A stretch of 32,197 nt of DNA. It comes from RGIG7332 sp045589235. GTDB taxonomy: Bacteria; Bacillota; Clostridia; Oscillospirales; JAAYXM01. Both the position numbers and the translations under genes were made by a program. The notes under the pieces are model-generated. The model saw nothing but the letters and a program-made list of their open reading frames with translations, did no database searches and had not been told where the DNA came from. The stretch lies in assembly GCA_045589235.1 (NCBI GenBank), contig JAZNOR010000050.1:1-32197 (forward strand). The letters run 5' to 3'. This document shows positions 22,949-31,081 of the stretch, one piece after another. Within the stretch, counting starts at the first letter, position 1. Every line of letters begins with the position of its first letter.

Positions 22949-25900
22949 TTATTTCTCATCTTGTGCATTTTTATAATTGCGCACAAAATCGCGTGCGGCA
23001 CCAAGTACATCCGCGCCGTTTAGCTTAAGTGTTAAATACGGCTCACTACCTGCATTTAATAAAATTTTACCCTTGTATTCCGGAAGTGCGCAAAGCTTTG
23101 AAATACAAGAATACTCAGGAGAAACCATTGTAATTTTAAGTGAACTGCCCTTTTGAGAAATATCACATATTCCCGCACTTGCCGCATCGCGGCGAAGAAG
23201 AGCGATATCCATAAGCAGAAGCGTTTGTTTTGGAGGCTCGCCGAAACGGTCGCAAAGCTCATCAATTAAATCCAGACGGTCATCCTCATCAAGAAGTGAT
23301 GAAATTCTGCGGTAGATATCCATTCTTTGCTCGGGTGATGCAATGTATTTTTCGGGAATATTTGCGGACACAACAAAATCTGCCGAACACTCCGTGCGTG
23401 TTTCATGCGGTTTGCCCTGCTCCTCATTTACAGCTTCATCAAGAAGCTTTAGGTACATATCGTAACCGACCGAGAGCATATGCCCACTCTGCTGAGCACC
23501 TAAAATATTACCCGCACCGCGGATTTCGAGGTCACGCATTGCAATTTTAAAGCCAGCGCCAAATTCTGCATATTCGCGAATTGCGGATAGACGTTTCTCG
23601 GCAACATCAGTTAAAATTTTACCCTTGCGGTAGGTTAAATAAGCATAGGCGTGTCGCGGTGAACGGCCAACACGACCACGCAACTGGTGCAATTGTGAAA
23701 GACCTAATTTATCCGCATCTTCAATAATTAGTGTATTTACATTTGTTATATCGATTCCTGTTTCGATAATCGTCGTGCACACAAGCACTTGAATTTCACC
23801 CTCGGACATACGCTCCATAACATCGGAAAGCTCGCTCTCGTCCATCTGTCCATGCGCTACGGCAACGGAAATGTCGGGAAGCATTCTAAGAAGTCTGGCG
23901 GCTACGTGTGAAATTGATTCAACGCGGTTGTGCATATAGTAAACCTGACCGCCACGCGCAATTTCGCGTCTTATTGCGTCGGCAATAACATTCCAGTCGT
24001 GTTCAAAGACATAAGTCTGAACGGGATGGCGGTTGCGAGGAGCTTCTTCAATGATTGACATATCGCGGATTCCCGAGAGTGCCATATTGAGCGTTCGCGG
24101 AATCGGTGTTGCAGTAAGTGTCAAAACATCAATGTTTTTTGACATTTCTTTAAGGCGCTCTTTATGCGCAACGCCGAAACGCTGCTCTTCGTCAATTATG
24201 AGAAGGCCCAAATCTTTAAATTCAACGTTTTTTTGTAATAGCTTGTGCGTTCCGATTACCAAATCAAGTCTGCCTGCCTTTAAATCGCGCAAAACTTCGC
24301 GGTTCTGACCGGGTGTGAAGAATCTTGAGAGCTGGGCAATTTTAATCGGGTAATTTGCAAATCTTCGCTTTGCGGTTACAAAATGCTGGCGCGCCAAAAC
24401 GGTTGTGGGAACTAAGATTGCCGCCTGCTTATTGCTAAGCACGCATTTCATAATAGCGCGCATTGCAACCTCGGTTTTACCAAAACCAACATCGCCGCAG
24501 AGCAGTCTGTCCATCGGGCGCGGCTTTTGCATATCTTCTTTGATTTCTTGCGTGCAACGCAACTGGTCATCAGTCTCGCGGTATTCAAAGCTGTCTTCAA
24601 ACTCTCTTTGCCAATTGCAATCTGCCTGGAAAGCAAAGCCGGGAGTATTTTCGCGCTCAGCATATAATTTGATAAGCTGCTGTGCGAGGTCGCGTGCAGC
24701 ACCTTTTGCGCGCGCTTTGACGCGCTCCCAGTCGCCACCGCCGAGCTTTGATAATTTTACCGGAGCATCGTCGCCACCGCCGACGTATTTTGCAACCATA
24801 TCAAGCTGAGTTACAGGCACGTAAAGAGTATCTGTTCCCGCGTATATAATTTTTATGTAGTCCTTTTCGACCTTATCAACAGTTATTTTTTCAATACCGG
24901 CAAAGCGACCGATTCCATGCAGGTCATGAACGACAACGCAACCAACCGACAAATCCTGATAGCTTGCGATTTTCTGGCGGTTCGATTTATCAGTGTGGCG
25001 GCGTTTTTTGCTCGTCTGTACTACCTGCCCCTCGGTAAAGAGAACAAAATTTTCAGACGGATATTCAAAGCCCGAGGACAAGTTTCCGGAGGTCAAAATT
25101 ACCTGTCCCGGTTCCGGAAGTTTTTCGAGAGAGAAGTCTATGCCCGATGGAATCTCGTGCCGTGTCAGCGCATCTTTTAACATTTTTGCATGATCAATTT
25201 CCTTGCACATAACAACAATTCTGAAAGAATTTTCAAGATACGCGGAAATGTCAGAGCAAGCAACTTCAATATTACCACCGTAGCTCGGCAGTTGTTTTGC
25301 AACCAGATTAAAGAGCGCTTTTGGAGGTTTTGGATAAGATGCACGTAAAAAAGAATCTAAAAATAACGTGTTAAATGAGAAAAGTTTTTCAGATAAAGCA
25401 TCAAAATCTTCCAGGTATTCACACAAATCAGGGGGCATGGTTTCGTTTTCAATGAGTATTTTTAAATCATCTTCAAACTGTGCGCGATAACGCTCGCTCA
25501 CCTCACGAACTTTATAATAGTCGTCAATAAAAACAATTGCATCCTTTGGGATATAGTCTGCACCGCACACGAATTCATCATAAATAAGTGATAAATATTT
25601 ATCCGCTGCAGGGAATGAAAGTCCTTCGCGCAAGCGGGAAATATCATCTGCAATGTTATTTTTTAAGGTATCTTCTGCATTAATTTCAGAAAGTTTTTCG
25701 CAAATAGCAGTTCTTTGACTCAGCGGGAAATAAGTTTCAAGAGATGGAAGAAGAATCGTTTCGTCTAAATTTGCAACTCTGCGTTGTGAATCAATGTCAA
25801 ATTCGCCCATTGAATCAATTTCGTCGCCCCAGAATTCAATGCGCACAGGTGAGCGCATTGATGGAGAGAAGAAATCCAAAATTCCGCCACGCACAGCAAA

Positions 25901-26416
25901 TTGACCTTGCGCTTCAACGAGTTCGACACGTTTATAACCAAAGTCACAAAGGCGCGCAATAAGGGCATCTAAGGAATATTCCTTACCGTGCTTTAATGTA
26001 ATTGCACTGTCGATTAAAACTTTCTGCGGAAGTGTGCGTTGAGATAGCGCGGTTAAAGAGGTTAAAACAACGCCGCTAAAATTATTTGAAAGTGCGTGCA
26101 AGGTTGAGATTCGGGAATGTTCCCAGTCGTGCGATGCATTTTCAACGTTATAAAACGTGAATTCACGCGCAAGAAGTACAGCTGCAGTTTCTTGTGTTAA
26201 AACATCAATATCGTACGCTGCGCGACGTGCCGCAAAATCATCTGCAAAAACACAGACAATTGGACGGTGTGTTATTCGGCGCACGGCAGATATAAGGTGC
26301 GCCTTGTGTATATGGGAAATGCCGGAGACCACGATTGGGCACTCTCCGGCTGATAATTTTTCAAATATTTCCTTTGTTTCTCCTGCACTTTGCAGGAAGG
26401 TGGATAAAGAAAGCAT
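22949..26416 (-). CDS. mfd: Transcription-repair coupling factor Mfd
   Basis: Removes RNA polymerase stalled at DNA lesions and recruits UvrA. The 1155-residue protein has the UvrB-like N-terminal module (about 1-340), a linker, the CarD-like polymerase-interacting domain (about 487-555, VVHDLHGIGRF), and a RecG-like motor with Walker A GDVGFGKT (about 640-647), DEEQRFGV, TATPIPRT and QLHQLRGRVGRS. The C-terminal TRCF domain, which masks UvrA binding, covers about 1000-1110. ATG 26416 has AAGAGGTAG ahead and lies 10 nt after the pth stop. The glmU-pth-mfd order is conserved with Bacillus (gcaD-prs-ctc-spoVC-fin-mfd) but lacks prs, ctc and fin. Confidence 0.97.
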   Translation of the reverse strand: MLSLSTFLQSAGETKEIFEKLSAGECPIVVSGISHIHKAHLISAVRRITHRPIVCVFADDFAARRAAYDIDVLTQETAAVLLAREFTFYNVENASHDWEHSRISTLHALSNNFSGVVLTSLTALSQRTLPQKVLIDSAITLKHGKEYSLDALIARLCDFGYKRVELVEAQGQFAVRGGILDFFSPSMRSPVRIEFWGDEIDSMGEFDIDSQRRVANLDETILLPSLETYFPLSQRTAICEKLSEINAEDTLKNNIADDISRLREGLSFPAADKYLSLIYDEFVCGADYIPKDAIVFIDDYYKVREVSERYRAQFEDDLKILIENETMPPDLCEYLEDFDALSEKLFSFNTLFLDSFLRASYPKPPKALFNLVAKQLPSYGGNIEVACSDISAYLENSFRIVVMCKEIDHAKMLKDALTRHEIPSGIDFSLEKLPEPGQVILTSGNLSSGFEYPSENFVLFTEGQVVQTSKKRRHTDKSNRQKIASYQDLSVGCVVVHDLHGIGRFAGIEKITVDKVEKDYIKIIYAGTDTLYVPVTQLDMVAKYVGGGDDAPVKLSKLGGGDWERVKARAKGAARDLAQQLIKLYAERENTPGFAFQADCNWQREFEDSFEYRETDDQLRCTQEIKEDMQKPRPMDRLLCGDVGFGKTEVAMRAIMKCVLSNKQAAILVPTTVLARQHFVTAKRRFANYPIKIAQLSRFFTPGQNREVLRDLKAGRLDLVIGTHKLLQKNVEFKDLGLLIIDEEQRFGVAHKERLKEMSKNIDVLTLTATPIPRTLNMALSGIRDMSIIEEAPRNRHPVQTYVFEHDWNVIADAIRREIARGGQVYYMHNRVESISHVAARLLRMLPDISVAVAHGQMDESELSDVMERMSEGEIQVLVCTTIIETGIDITNVNTLIIEDADKLGLSQLHQLRGRVGRSPRHAYAYLTYRKGKILTDVAEKRLSAIREYAEFGAGFKIAMRDLEIRGAGNILGAQQSGHMLSVGYDMYLKLLDEAVNEEQGKPHETRTECSADFVVSANIPEKYIASPEQRMDIYRRISSLLDEDDRLDLIDELCDRFGEPPKQTLLLMDIALLRRDAASAGICDISQKGSSLKITMVSPEYSCISKLCALPEYKGKILLNAGSEPYLTLKLNGADVLGAARDFVRNYKNAQDEK

Positions 26417-26426
26417 AGTCTACCTC

Positions 26427-27059
26427 TTATGCGTTCAAGCCTCTTTTTGCGGCTTCTGCACCTTTTTCGATAAATACGCCAATTGCGGCTACCGCTTTAT
26501 CAATTGCAGGAATAAGCACGCGCTTATCCTCTTCCGAAAAGGTACCGAGCACCCAATCAACAATATCATAATCAGGATGTGGCGGTGCGCCGACTCCGAT
26601 TTTTATGCGCGGAAAAATATCGGAATTTAAGCGCAAGATTATATCTTTAATTCCGTTATGACCGCCTGCGCTACCCTTTTCGCGGATGCGAAGCTTTCCC
26701 GTTTCCATAGAAATATCATCGTAGATGATAAGTATTTTTTCCTTTGGAATTTTATAAAACTTTGCCGCCTCGGAAACTGCCTCACCCGATAAGTTCATAA
26801 AGGTCTGAGGTTTTAAAAGTAAAACATTGGCGCCGCCGATTGTGCCTTGACCGCAAAGTGCTTTGAATTTTAAATTCTTAATCGGAATGTTATACTTCCC
26901 TGCAAGAGTATCAAGAGCTAAAAAACCGGCATTATGTCGTGTTTGCTCATACTTATCCCCGGGATTTCCGAGCCCTGCAATAATCCACTCGGGAGGACCT
27001 GCCGGAGTTTTGCTCTTTCGGTCATTCTCCAGAAGGCGAAACAAATCCATTATAGACAT
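26427..27059 (-). CDS. pth: Peptidyl-tRNA hydrolase
   Basis: Cleaves the ester bond of peptidyl-tRNA dropped from ribosomes, recycling tRNA. The 210-residue protein aligns with E. coli Pth through GLGNPG (N32), RHNAG (catalytic H42), FMNLSGE, DDISMETGKLR and GHNGIKDI. Compared with E. coli it carries about 22 extra N-terminal residues (SIMDLFRLLENDRKSKTPAG), an amphipathic, lysine-containing extension; the start at 27059 is supported by GTGGTGA six bases ahead, but no ribosome site is clear at a shorter start. It lies 15 nt after the glmU-like gene and 10 nt before mfd. Confidence 0.95.
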   Translation of the reverse strand: MSIMDLFRLLENDRKSKTPAGPPEWIIAGLGNPGDKYEQTRHNAGFLALDTLAGKYNIPIKNLKFKALCGQGTIGGANVLLLKPQTFMNLSGEAVSEAAKFYKIPKEKILIIYDDISMETGKLRIREKGSAGGHNGIKDIILRLNSDIFPRIKIGVGAPPHPDYDIVDWVLGTFSEEDKRVLIPAIDKAVAAIGVFIEKGAEAAKRGLNA

Positions 27060-27074
27060 TAAATTTCACCACTT

Positions 27075-27788
27075 TTATTTTTTGTTAGCACGCTTTTTGT
27101 CGAAAATTCTTGCGGCAGCATCCTCAATAACTGTTTGGCGCGGACGGGAAATTGCCATAGCACCGTCCGGCACATCTTCGTGCACGGTAGTACCTGCCGC
27201 GATGAGTGTATTGCTTCCGATTGTAACAGGGGCAATGAGGTTTGAGTTGCAGCCGACAAATGCATTGTCTCCGATAACGGTTCTGTATTTGCCGACACCG
27301 TCATAGTTAACGGTAATTGTACCGCAACCCATATTTACGTTTGAGCCCATATCGGTATCGCCAATATAGGTGAGGTGCGACATTTTGCTGCCGTTTTTGA
27401 TAATTGAATTTTTAAGTTCAACAAAGTTACCGATACGGCACTTCTCACCAACCTCAGAATGCGCGCGGATGTGGGCAAACGGGCCGACGGTTGTGTTACT
27501 ACCGACAGAGCTGTCGTAAATTTGAGCATTATTCAATGTCACGTTATCACCAATGATGCCGTTACTTACAATTGTGTTCGGGCCTATTGTGCAGCCCTTA
27601 CCAATTTTTGAACCTGAGAGCAAAACAACACCGGATAAAATTACTGTTCCCTCACCGATTTCAACATCATCTTCAATGTGTGCAGAAAGATCTGTAAAAC
27701 GAACGCCTGCCTCAAGATGACGAACGATGATCTGCTCACGTGCAGCTTCGTTAGCACGAAGCTCAGCTAAACTATTAAAAGATTTCAT
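27075..27788 (-). CDS. glmU: Stand-alone GlmU-type glucosamine-1-phosphate N-acetyltransferase domain
   Basis: Left-handed beta-helix acetyltransferase matching only the C-terminal half of bifunctional GlmU; the N-terminal uridyltransferase domain is absent. At 237 residues it is about half the usual 450. It opens with a helical arm, then hexapeptide repeats from about residue 38. Residues equivalent to E. coli R333, K351, H363, Y366, N377, N386 and Y387 are R108, K126, H138, Y141, N152, N161 and Y162, with identical spacing, so acetyltransferase activity is expected. The start has AGGAGGAAT ahead. No uridyltransferase gene lies in the window. It occupies the position glmU holds next to pth and mfd in Bacillus. 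A different sugar-1-phosphate acetyltransferase role is possible. Confidence 0.88.
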   Translation of the reverse strand: MKSFNSLAELRANEAAREQIIVRHLEAGVRFTDLSAHIEDDVEIGEGTVILSGVVLLSGSKIGKGCTIGPNTIVSNGIIGDNVTLNNAQIYDSSVGSNTTVGPFAHIRAHSEVGEKCRIGNFVELKNSIIKNGSKMSHLTYIGDTDMGSNVNMGCGTITVNYDGVGKYRTVIGDNAFVGCNSNLIAPVTIGSNTLIAAGTTVHEDVPDGAMAISRPRQTVIEDAAARIFDKKRANKK

Positions 27789-27812
27789 ACTGAATTCCTC
27801 CTTTGTAAATTT

Positions 27813-27841
27813 ATTATAACAATTTAAGAATAAATTTGCAA
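27813..27841 (-). promoter_or_regulatory. Promoter of glmU-pth-mfd, sharing its -35 box
   Basis: On the minus strand TTGCAA (27841-27836) and TATAAT (27818-27813) are separated by exactly 17 nt, with TGT before the -10 box. TTGCAA is its own reverse complement and is also the -35 of the divergent promoter. Confidence 0.75.
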
Positions 27842-27864
27842 TTATAAATAAAAGAATGTATAAT
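27836..27864 (+). promoter_or_regulatory. Promoter of the dnaD-like operon, sharing its -35 box
   Basis: TTGCAA (27836-27841) and TATAAT (27859-27864) are separated by exactly 17 nt, giving a near-consensus sigma-A promoter 25 nt upstream of the GTG start. Its -35 hexamer is the same six bases as that of the minus-strand glmU promoter. Confidence 0.8.
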
Positions 27865-27889
27865 ATAAAATTGGAAAGGTGGTGCTAAT

Positions 27890-28804
27890 GTGGCAAACTT
27901 AAGTTTATCAAAGACAAAAGATGTTATTATTGCATCCAATGCGGCGGACGCCCTTTTGGATTTACACGATGATGTTGCGATACGATTATACATATATTTG
28001 GCTCAAAATGACGGAAGCTTTGACTTAGGTGCGGCACATGCGCGCCTTGGAGTTTCACAGGATAGAATTTCGCAGGCACTTGATATTTTAACAAGAAAAA
28101 AAATTGTTACTGCAAAGCAAGAGAAAAAGGTGCTTGACCGTCCGGATGCTTTGCCGGAGTATACGGCAGGCGATATTAAAACCGCGCTTGACGATGAAAA
28201 ATTTAAATATTTACTCGAAGATACACAGCAAAAACTCGGTAAAATCCTGTCAACAGCAGATATTCAGGCATTGCTTGGAATTTACAGTTGGCTTGGTATG
28301 CCTGCAGAGATTATATGTATGATTGTAACATATTGTATATCAGAGTGTAAGAAAAAATACGGCGAAGGCCGTCGACCGACGATGCGAAACATTGAAAGTC
28401 AAGCAAAAACTTGGCATAATCTGGGCATATCTACCACGGAACAGGCCGAAGAGCATCTTCGCAACTTGGAATACAGAGGCACCAAAATTGCAGAGCTTAC
28501 GCGCCGTTTGCATCTTACGGGCAGAGCGCTTTCGGCAACGGAGAGCAGATATTTAAATGCTTGGATTGAGAAAAAGTACTCAACTGAACTTATTATGGAA
28601 GCGTATGATATAACCGTTTTAAAAACAAATAAGCTTGAATGGAAGTTTATGAATAAGGTTCTGGAAAACTGGGAGACCGAAGGTTATAAAAACAAGTCCG
28701 ATATTAAAAAAGAACCCGTGCAAAGTGCAAATATTTCCGAAGAACAGCTTCGAGCATATGAGCGCTTGGATGAATTAAACAAACAGTGGGGAAGTGAAGA
28801 ATAA
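27890..28804 (+). CDS. DnaD-domain replication protein
   Basis: Predicted primosome protein of 304 residues. The N-terminal part is a winged-helix-like region (about 15-85, AIRLYIYLAQNDGSFDLGAAHARLGVSQDRISQALDIL pattern, read in pieces). A central region and a C-terminal DnaD/DnaB-type helical domain (about 205-275) follow, with the YLNAWIEKKYSTELIMEAYDI pattern and the YxxxILxxW-like NKVLENWETEGYKN motif. In Bacillus such proteins remodel DNA and help load the replicative helicase. GTG 27890 follows AAAGGTGG (27876-27883). The next gene, a helicase-loader-type ATPase, begins at the base after the stop, so the two products likely work together. Whether it replaces DnaD, DnaB or both is unknown. 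Confidence 0.88.
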   Translation: MANLSLSKTKDVIIASNAADALLDLHDDVAIRLYIYLAQNDGSFDLGAAHARLGVSQDRISQALDILTRKKIVTAKQEKKVLDRPDALPEYTAGDIKTALDDEKFKYLLEDTQQKLGKILSTADIQALLGIYSWLGMPAEIICMIVTYCISECKKKYGEGRRPTMRNIESQAKTWHNLGISTTEQAEEHLRNLEYRGTKIAELTRRLHLTGRALSATESRYLNAWIEKKYSTELIMEAYDITVLKTNKLEWKFMNKVLENWETEGYKNKSDIKKEPVQSANISEEQLRAYERLDELNKQWGSEE

Positions 28805-29782
28805 ATGGCATTTGATATGTCGGTGCTGCGCCCGATTTTACGAGAGAGAGAAGAGAAAATAAATATAAAAAAGATTGAAGCAGATACGCGCAGAAATGAA
28901 ATTTACTCTAAAATTCCGCGTATTCGAGAAATAGATATTGAGCTTCGAAAAACACCGCTAGAAATTGTTCGTGCGACATTTAAAGATAAGGACAAAGCGA
29001 AGGAGCTGTTACGTGCTTCGCGCAATAAAAATCTTAAGCTTCAGGCAGAGCGTGAGAGCTTGCTTGCTTCTGCGGGATATTCTAAAGATGCGCTCGAGGT
29101 TCAATACGATTGCAAAGTGTGCAAAGATACGGGATATGTTGAGCCGGGCAAAGCGTGTGAATGCCTGTTAAATGAATACAAGAATGCAGTAGTTAAAAAA
29201 GTTGCTGCTGAATTTTCGGTTAGTGAGAAAACGTTTTCGGCATTTGATTTGGAGCTTTATTCCAAGTCCAGAGGGAACTTACCGTTTTCACCGTATGAGA
29301 ACATAAAGCGCATTTATGATTTCTGCGTAAATTATGCAAAGCATTTTGGCGACAGGACAGAAAATTTGTTTTTAACCGGCGGTACCGGGCTTGGCAAAAC
29401 ATTTTTGGCATCCTGCATTGCGGTTGAAGTTGCAACACTCGGGAATTCCGTTGCATACACTACTGCGTATGATTCAGTGCGAGCAATGGAAGAGCGCCGC
29501 TTTTATTCGCAGGGTGAAGATAAATTTGAAAAACTTAGAGCTTGTGACCTGCTGGTAATTGATGATTTGGGCACTGAGCATATAAATTCATTCTCAACAG
29601 CGACGCTTTATAATTTGATTAACACAAGAATGACTGCAGGCAAGAAGACTGTTCTGATTTCAAAGCTAACGGTTGATGAAATTGAAACAAAGTACGGCGA
29701 GCAGTTTGCATCGCGTTTGCGTGGTGAATATATAACGCTTTCATTTGTCGGTGAGGATATTCGTGGCAAAAAACGGGGATAA
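28805..29782 (+). CDS. DnaI/DnaC-like helicase-loader ATPase
   Basis: AAA+ ATPase of 325 residues, expected to load the replicative helicase onto DNA. A helical N-terminal region (1-95) precedes a four-cysteine cluster, C103-x2-C106 and C118-x-C120, probably a zinc site as in Bacillus DnaI. The ATPase core has Walker A GGTGLGKT (192-199), Walker B LLVIDDLGTE and a sensor region near NTRMTAGKKTVLISKL, with the IstB/DnaC-type C-terminus SRLRGEYITLSF. The ATG abuts the TAA of the DnaD-like gene, indicating tight coupling. An IstB transposition helper is a less likely alternative because no transposase is nearby and the zinc cluster and neighbour are of replication type. Confidence 0.92.
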   Translation: MAFDMSVLRPILREREEKINIKKIEADTRRNEIYSKIPRIREIDIELRKTPLEIVRATFKDKDKAKELLRASRNKNLKLQAERESLLASAGYSKDALEVQYDCKVCKDTGYVEPGKACECLLNEYKNAVVKKVAAEFSVSEKTFSAFDLELYSKSRGNLPFSPYENIKRIYDFCVNYAKHFGDRTENLFLTGGTGLGKTFLASCIAVEVATLGNSVAYTTAYDSVRAMEERRFYSQGEDKFEKLRACDLLVIDDLGTEHINSFSTATLYNLINTRMTAGKKTVLISKLTVDEIETKYGEQFASRLRGEYITLSFVGEDIRGKKRG

Positions 29783-29812
29783 TAGAAAAAACAAGAAGGA
29801 GATTTTTGGGTA

Positions 29813-31081
29813 ATGAAAAAAACAACTATTCTTTCAGTTCTTTTCGCCGTAATGTCACTTGTATTCTTAAGAGCATATGCCGCACCGCCTGAGATAACGG
29901 CAGAAACTGCAGTACTTATTGATGCTACCACCGGTCAGGTGATATACGATAAAGAAATGAACAAGCAGATGTTTCCGGCAAGCATTACTAAAATTATGAC
30001 GACAATTCTTGCGGTTGAGGAGCTGGACCTTGAGGAAAAGCTAACTGTTTCTCAATCGGCGGTTGATGCGGTATCCAGAAATGCATCGCATATTGCACTT
30101 ACCCAGGGAGAGGAAATTACCGTTAAAGAAGCGATTTATGCTGCACTGTTAGCATCCGCAAACGATGCGTGCAATGTGCTTGCAGAGGCTGTAAGCGGTG
30201 ATATGGAAAGCTTTGCAAAGCTTATGACGGAAAAGGCACGTGAATTCGGCGCAAAGAACACAAATTTCACAAATTCAAACGGTTTAAAGGATGATAACCA
30301 CTATACCTCGGCTTACGATATGGCGATGTTTACAAAGTACGGACTTCAGAACAAAACATGGCGCAAAATGTTTGGCGAGCGAAGATACGAAATGCCGCCA
30401 ACAAACAAACAAAAAGAAGTACGTTACTTAAACAAACAGCACGTTATGATTTTCGAGCAAAAGTATTATTACGAAGGTATTATAGGCGGAAAAACAGGCT
30501 ATACCACGGTTGCAAAGCACACGCTTGTTACCGCGGCAGAGAGAGATGGAATAACGCTCATTGCAGTTGTTATGAAGTGCCCTAATAATATGGATAAATA
30601 TGACGACACAAAGGCGCGTTTAGATTACGGCTTTGAAAATTTCGAACAGATTACGTTAAATGATGACAATATCGAAAGCAAAAAAGTTGAAAACGGAGAT
30701 AAAACGGAAAAAGTTTATCTGGAAGATCCGGTAACCGTATTAATTCCTGTCGACGCAAAGAAGGAAGATATAATTTCATCAGTTGAAATTAAAGATGGTG
30801 AAGCACAGGTAACCTTTACATTGCCCGAAAATTCAGGGAATACCCCAAAAGAGCTTGGCACCTTTGAGCTTAACTTTGAAGCGCAAAGTGCGACGAAGGA
30901 AATAAGAACCGTGCCCAAAAAAGAGTTTAGCATATGGGGCGTTGTTAGAGTTGTTTTAATTGTAGTTTTAAGCATAATTGCAATTTTTGCTCTTTTTGTG
31001 CTTATTATTTATGTAAGAAAAGAAATTTATCTGTGGCGTCGACGTCGTGCGCGCAGAGCAAAAAGGAGAATGCGCAAATGA
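29813..31081 (+). CDS. D-alanyl-D-alanine carboxypeptidase (penicillin-binding protein 5 type)
   Basis: Membrane-bound S11 serine peptidase that trims the terminal D-alanine of peptidoglycan stem peptides. The 422-residue protein has a signal peptide (1-23, cleavage after AYA), SxxK at S57-K60 (ASITK), SxN at S115-N117 (SAND) and KTG at 227-229. A C-terminal PBP5-associated beta domain (about 285-365) and a transmembrane helix (about 376-402) with a strongly basic cytoplasmic tail (WRRRRARRAKRRMRK) follow. Classical PBP5 uses an amphipathic helix; a true C-terminal transmembrane helix is closer to the DacF-like Clostridia type. AAGGAG precedes the ATG. It starts 30 nt after the replication ATPase and overlaps the lipoprotein gene by ATGA. 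Confidence 0.95.
   Translation: MKKTTILSVLFAVMSLVFLRAYAAPPEITAETAVLIDATTGQVIYDKEMNKQMFPASITKIMTTILAVEELDLEEKLTVSQSAVDAVSRNASHIALTQGEEITVKEAIYAALLASANDACNVLAEAVSGDMESFAKLMTEKAREFGAKNTNFTNSNGLKDDNHYTSAYDMAMFTKYGLQNKTWRKMFGERRYEMPPTNKQKEVRYLNKQHVMIFEQKYYYEGIIGGKTGYTTVAKHTLVTAAERDGITLIAVVMKCPNNMDKYDDTKARLDYGFENFEQITLNDDNIESKKVENGDKTEKVYLEDPVTVLIPVDAKKEDIISSVEIKDGEAQVTFTLPENSGNTPKELGTFELNFEAQSATKEIRTVPKKEFSIWGVVRVVLIVVLSIIAIFALFVLIIYVRKEIYLWRRRRARRAKRRMRK

Noticed and set aside
24405..24809. Plus-strand open frame of 134 codons inside mfd
   Set aside because: Antisense shadow of the mfd helicase domain, which is intact with all motifs; no ribosome site.
26157..26630. Plus-strand open frame of 157 codons across the pth-mfd junction
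   Set aside because: Antisense to the ends of two secure genes; product has no family signature.
26863..27306. Plus-strand open frame of 147 codons across pth and the glmU-like gene
   Set aside because: Antisense to conserved residues of both genes; no start signal.
28805..29782. IstB transposition helper rather than helicase loader
   Set aside because: No transposase or inverted repeats flank it; the four-cysteine cluster and adjoining DnaD-domain gene point to DnaI/DnaC.
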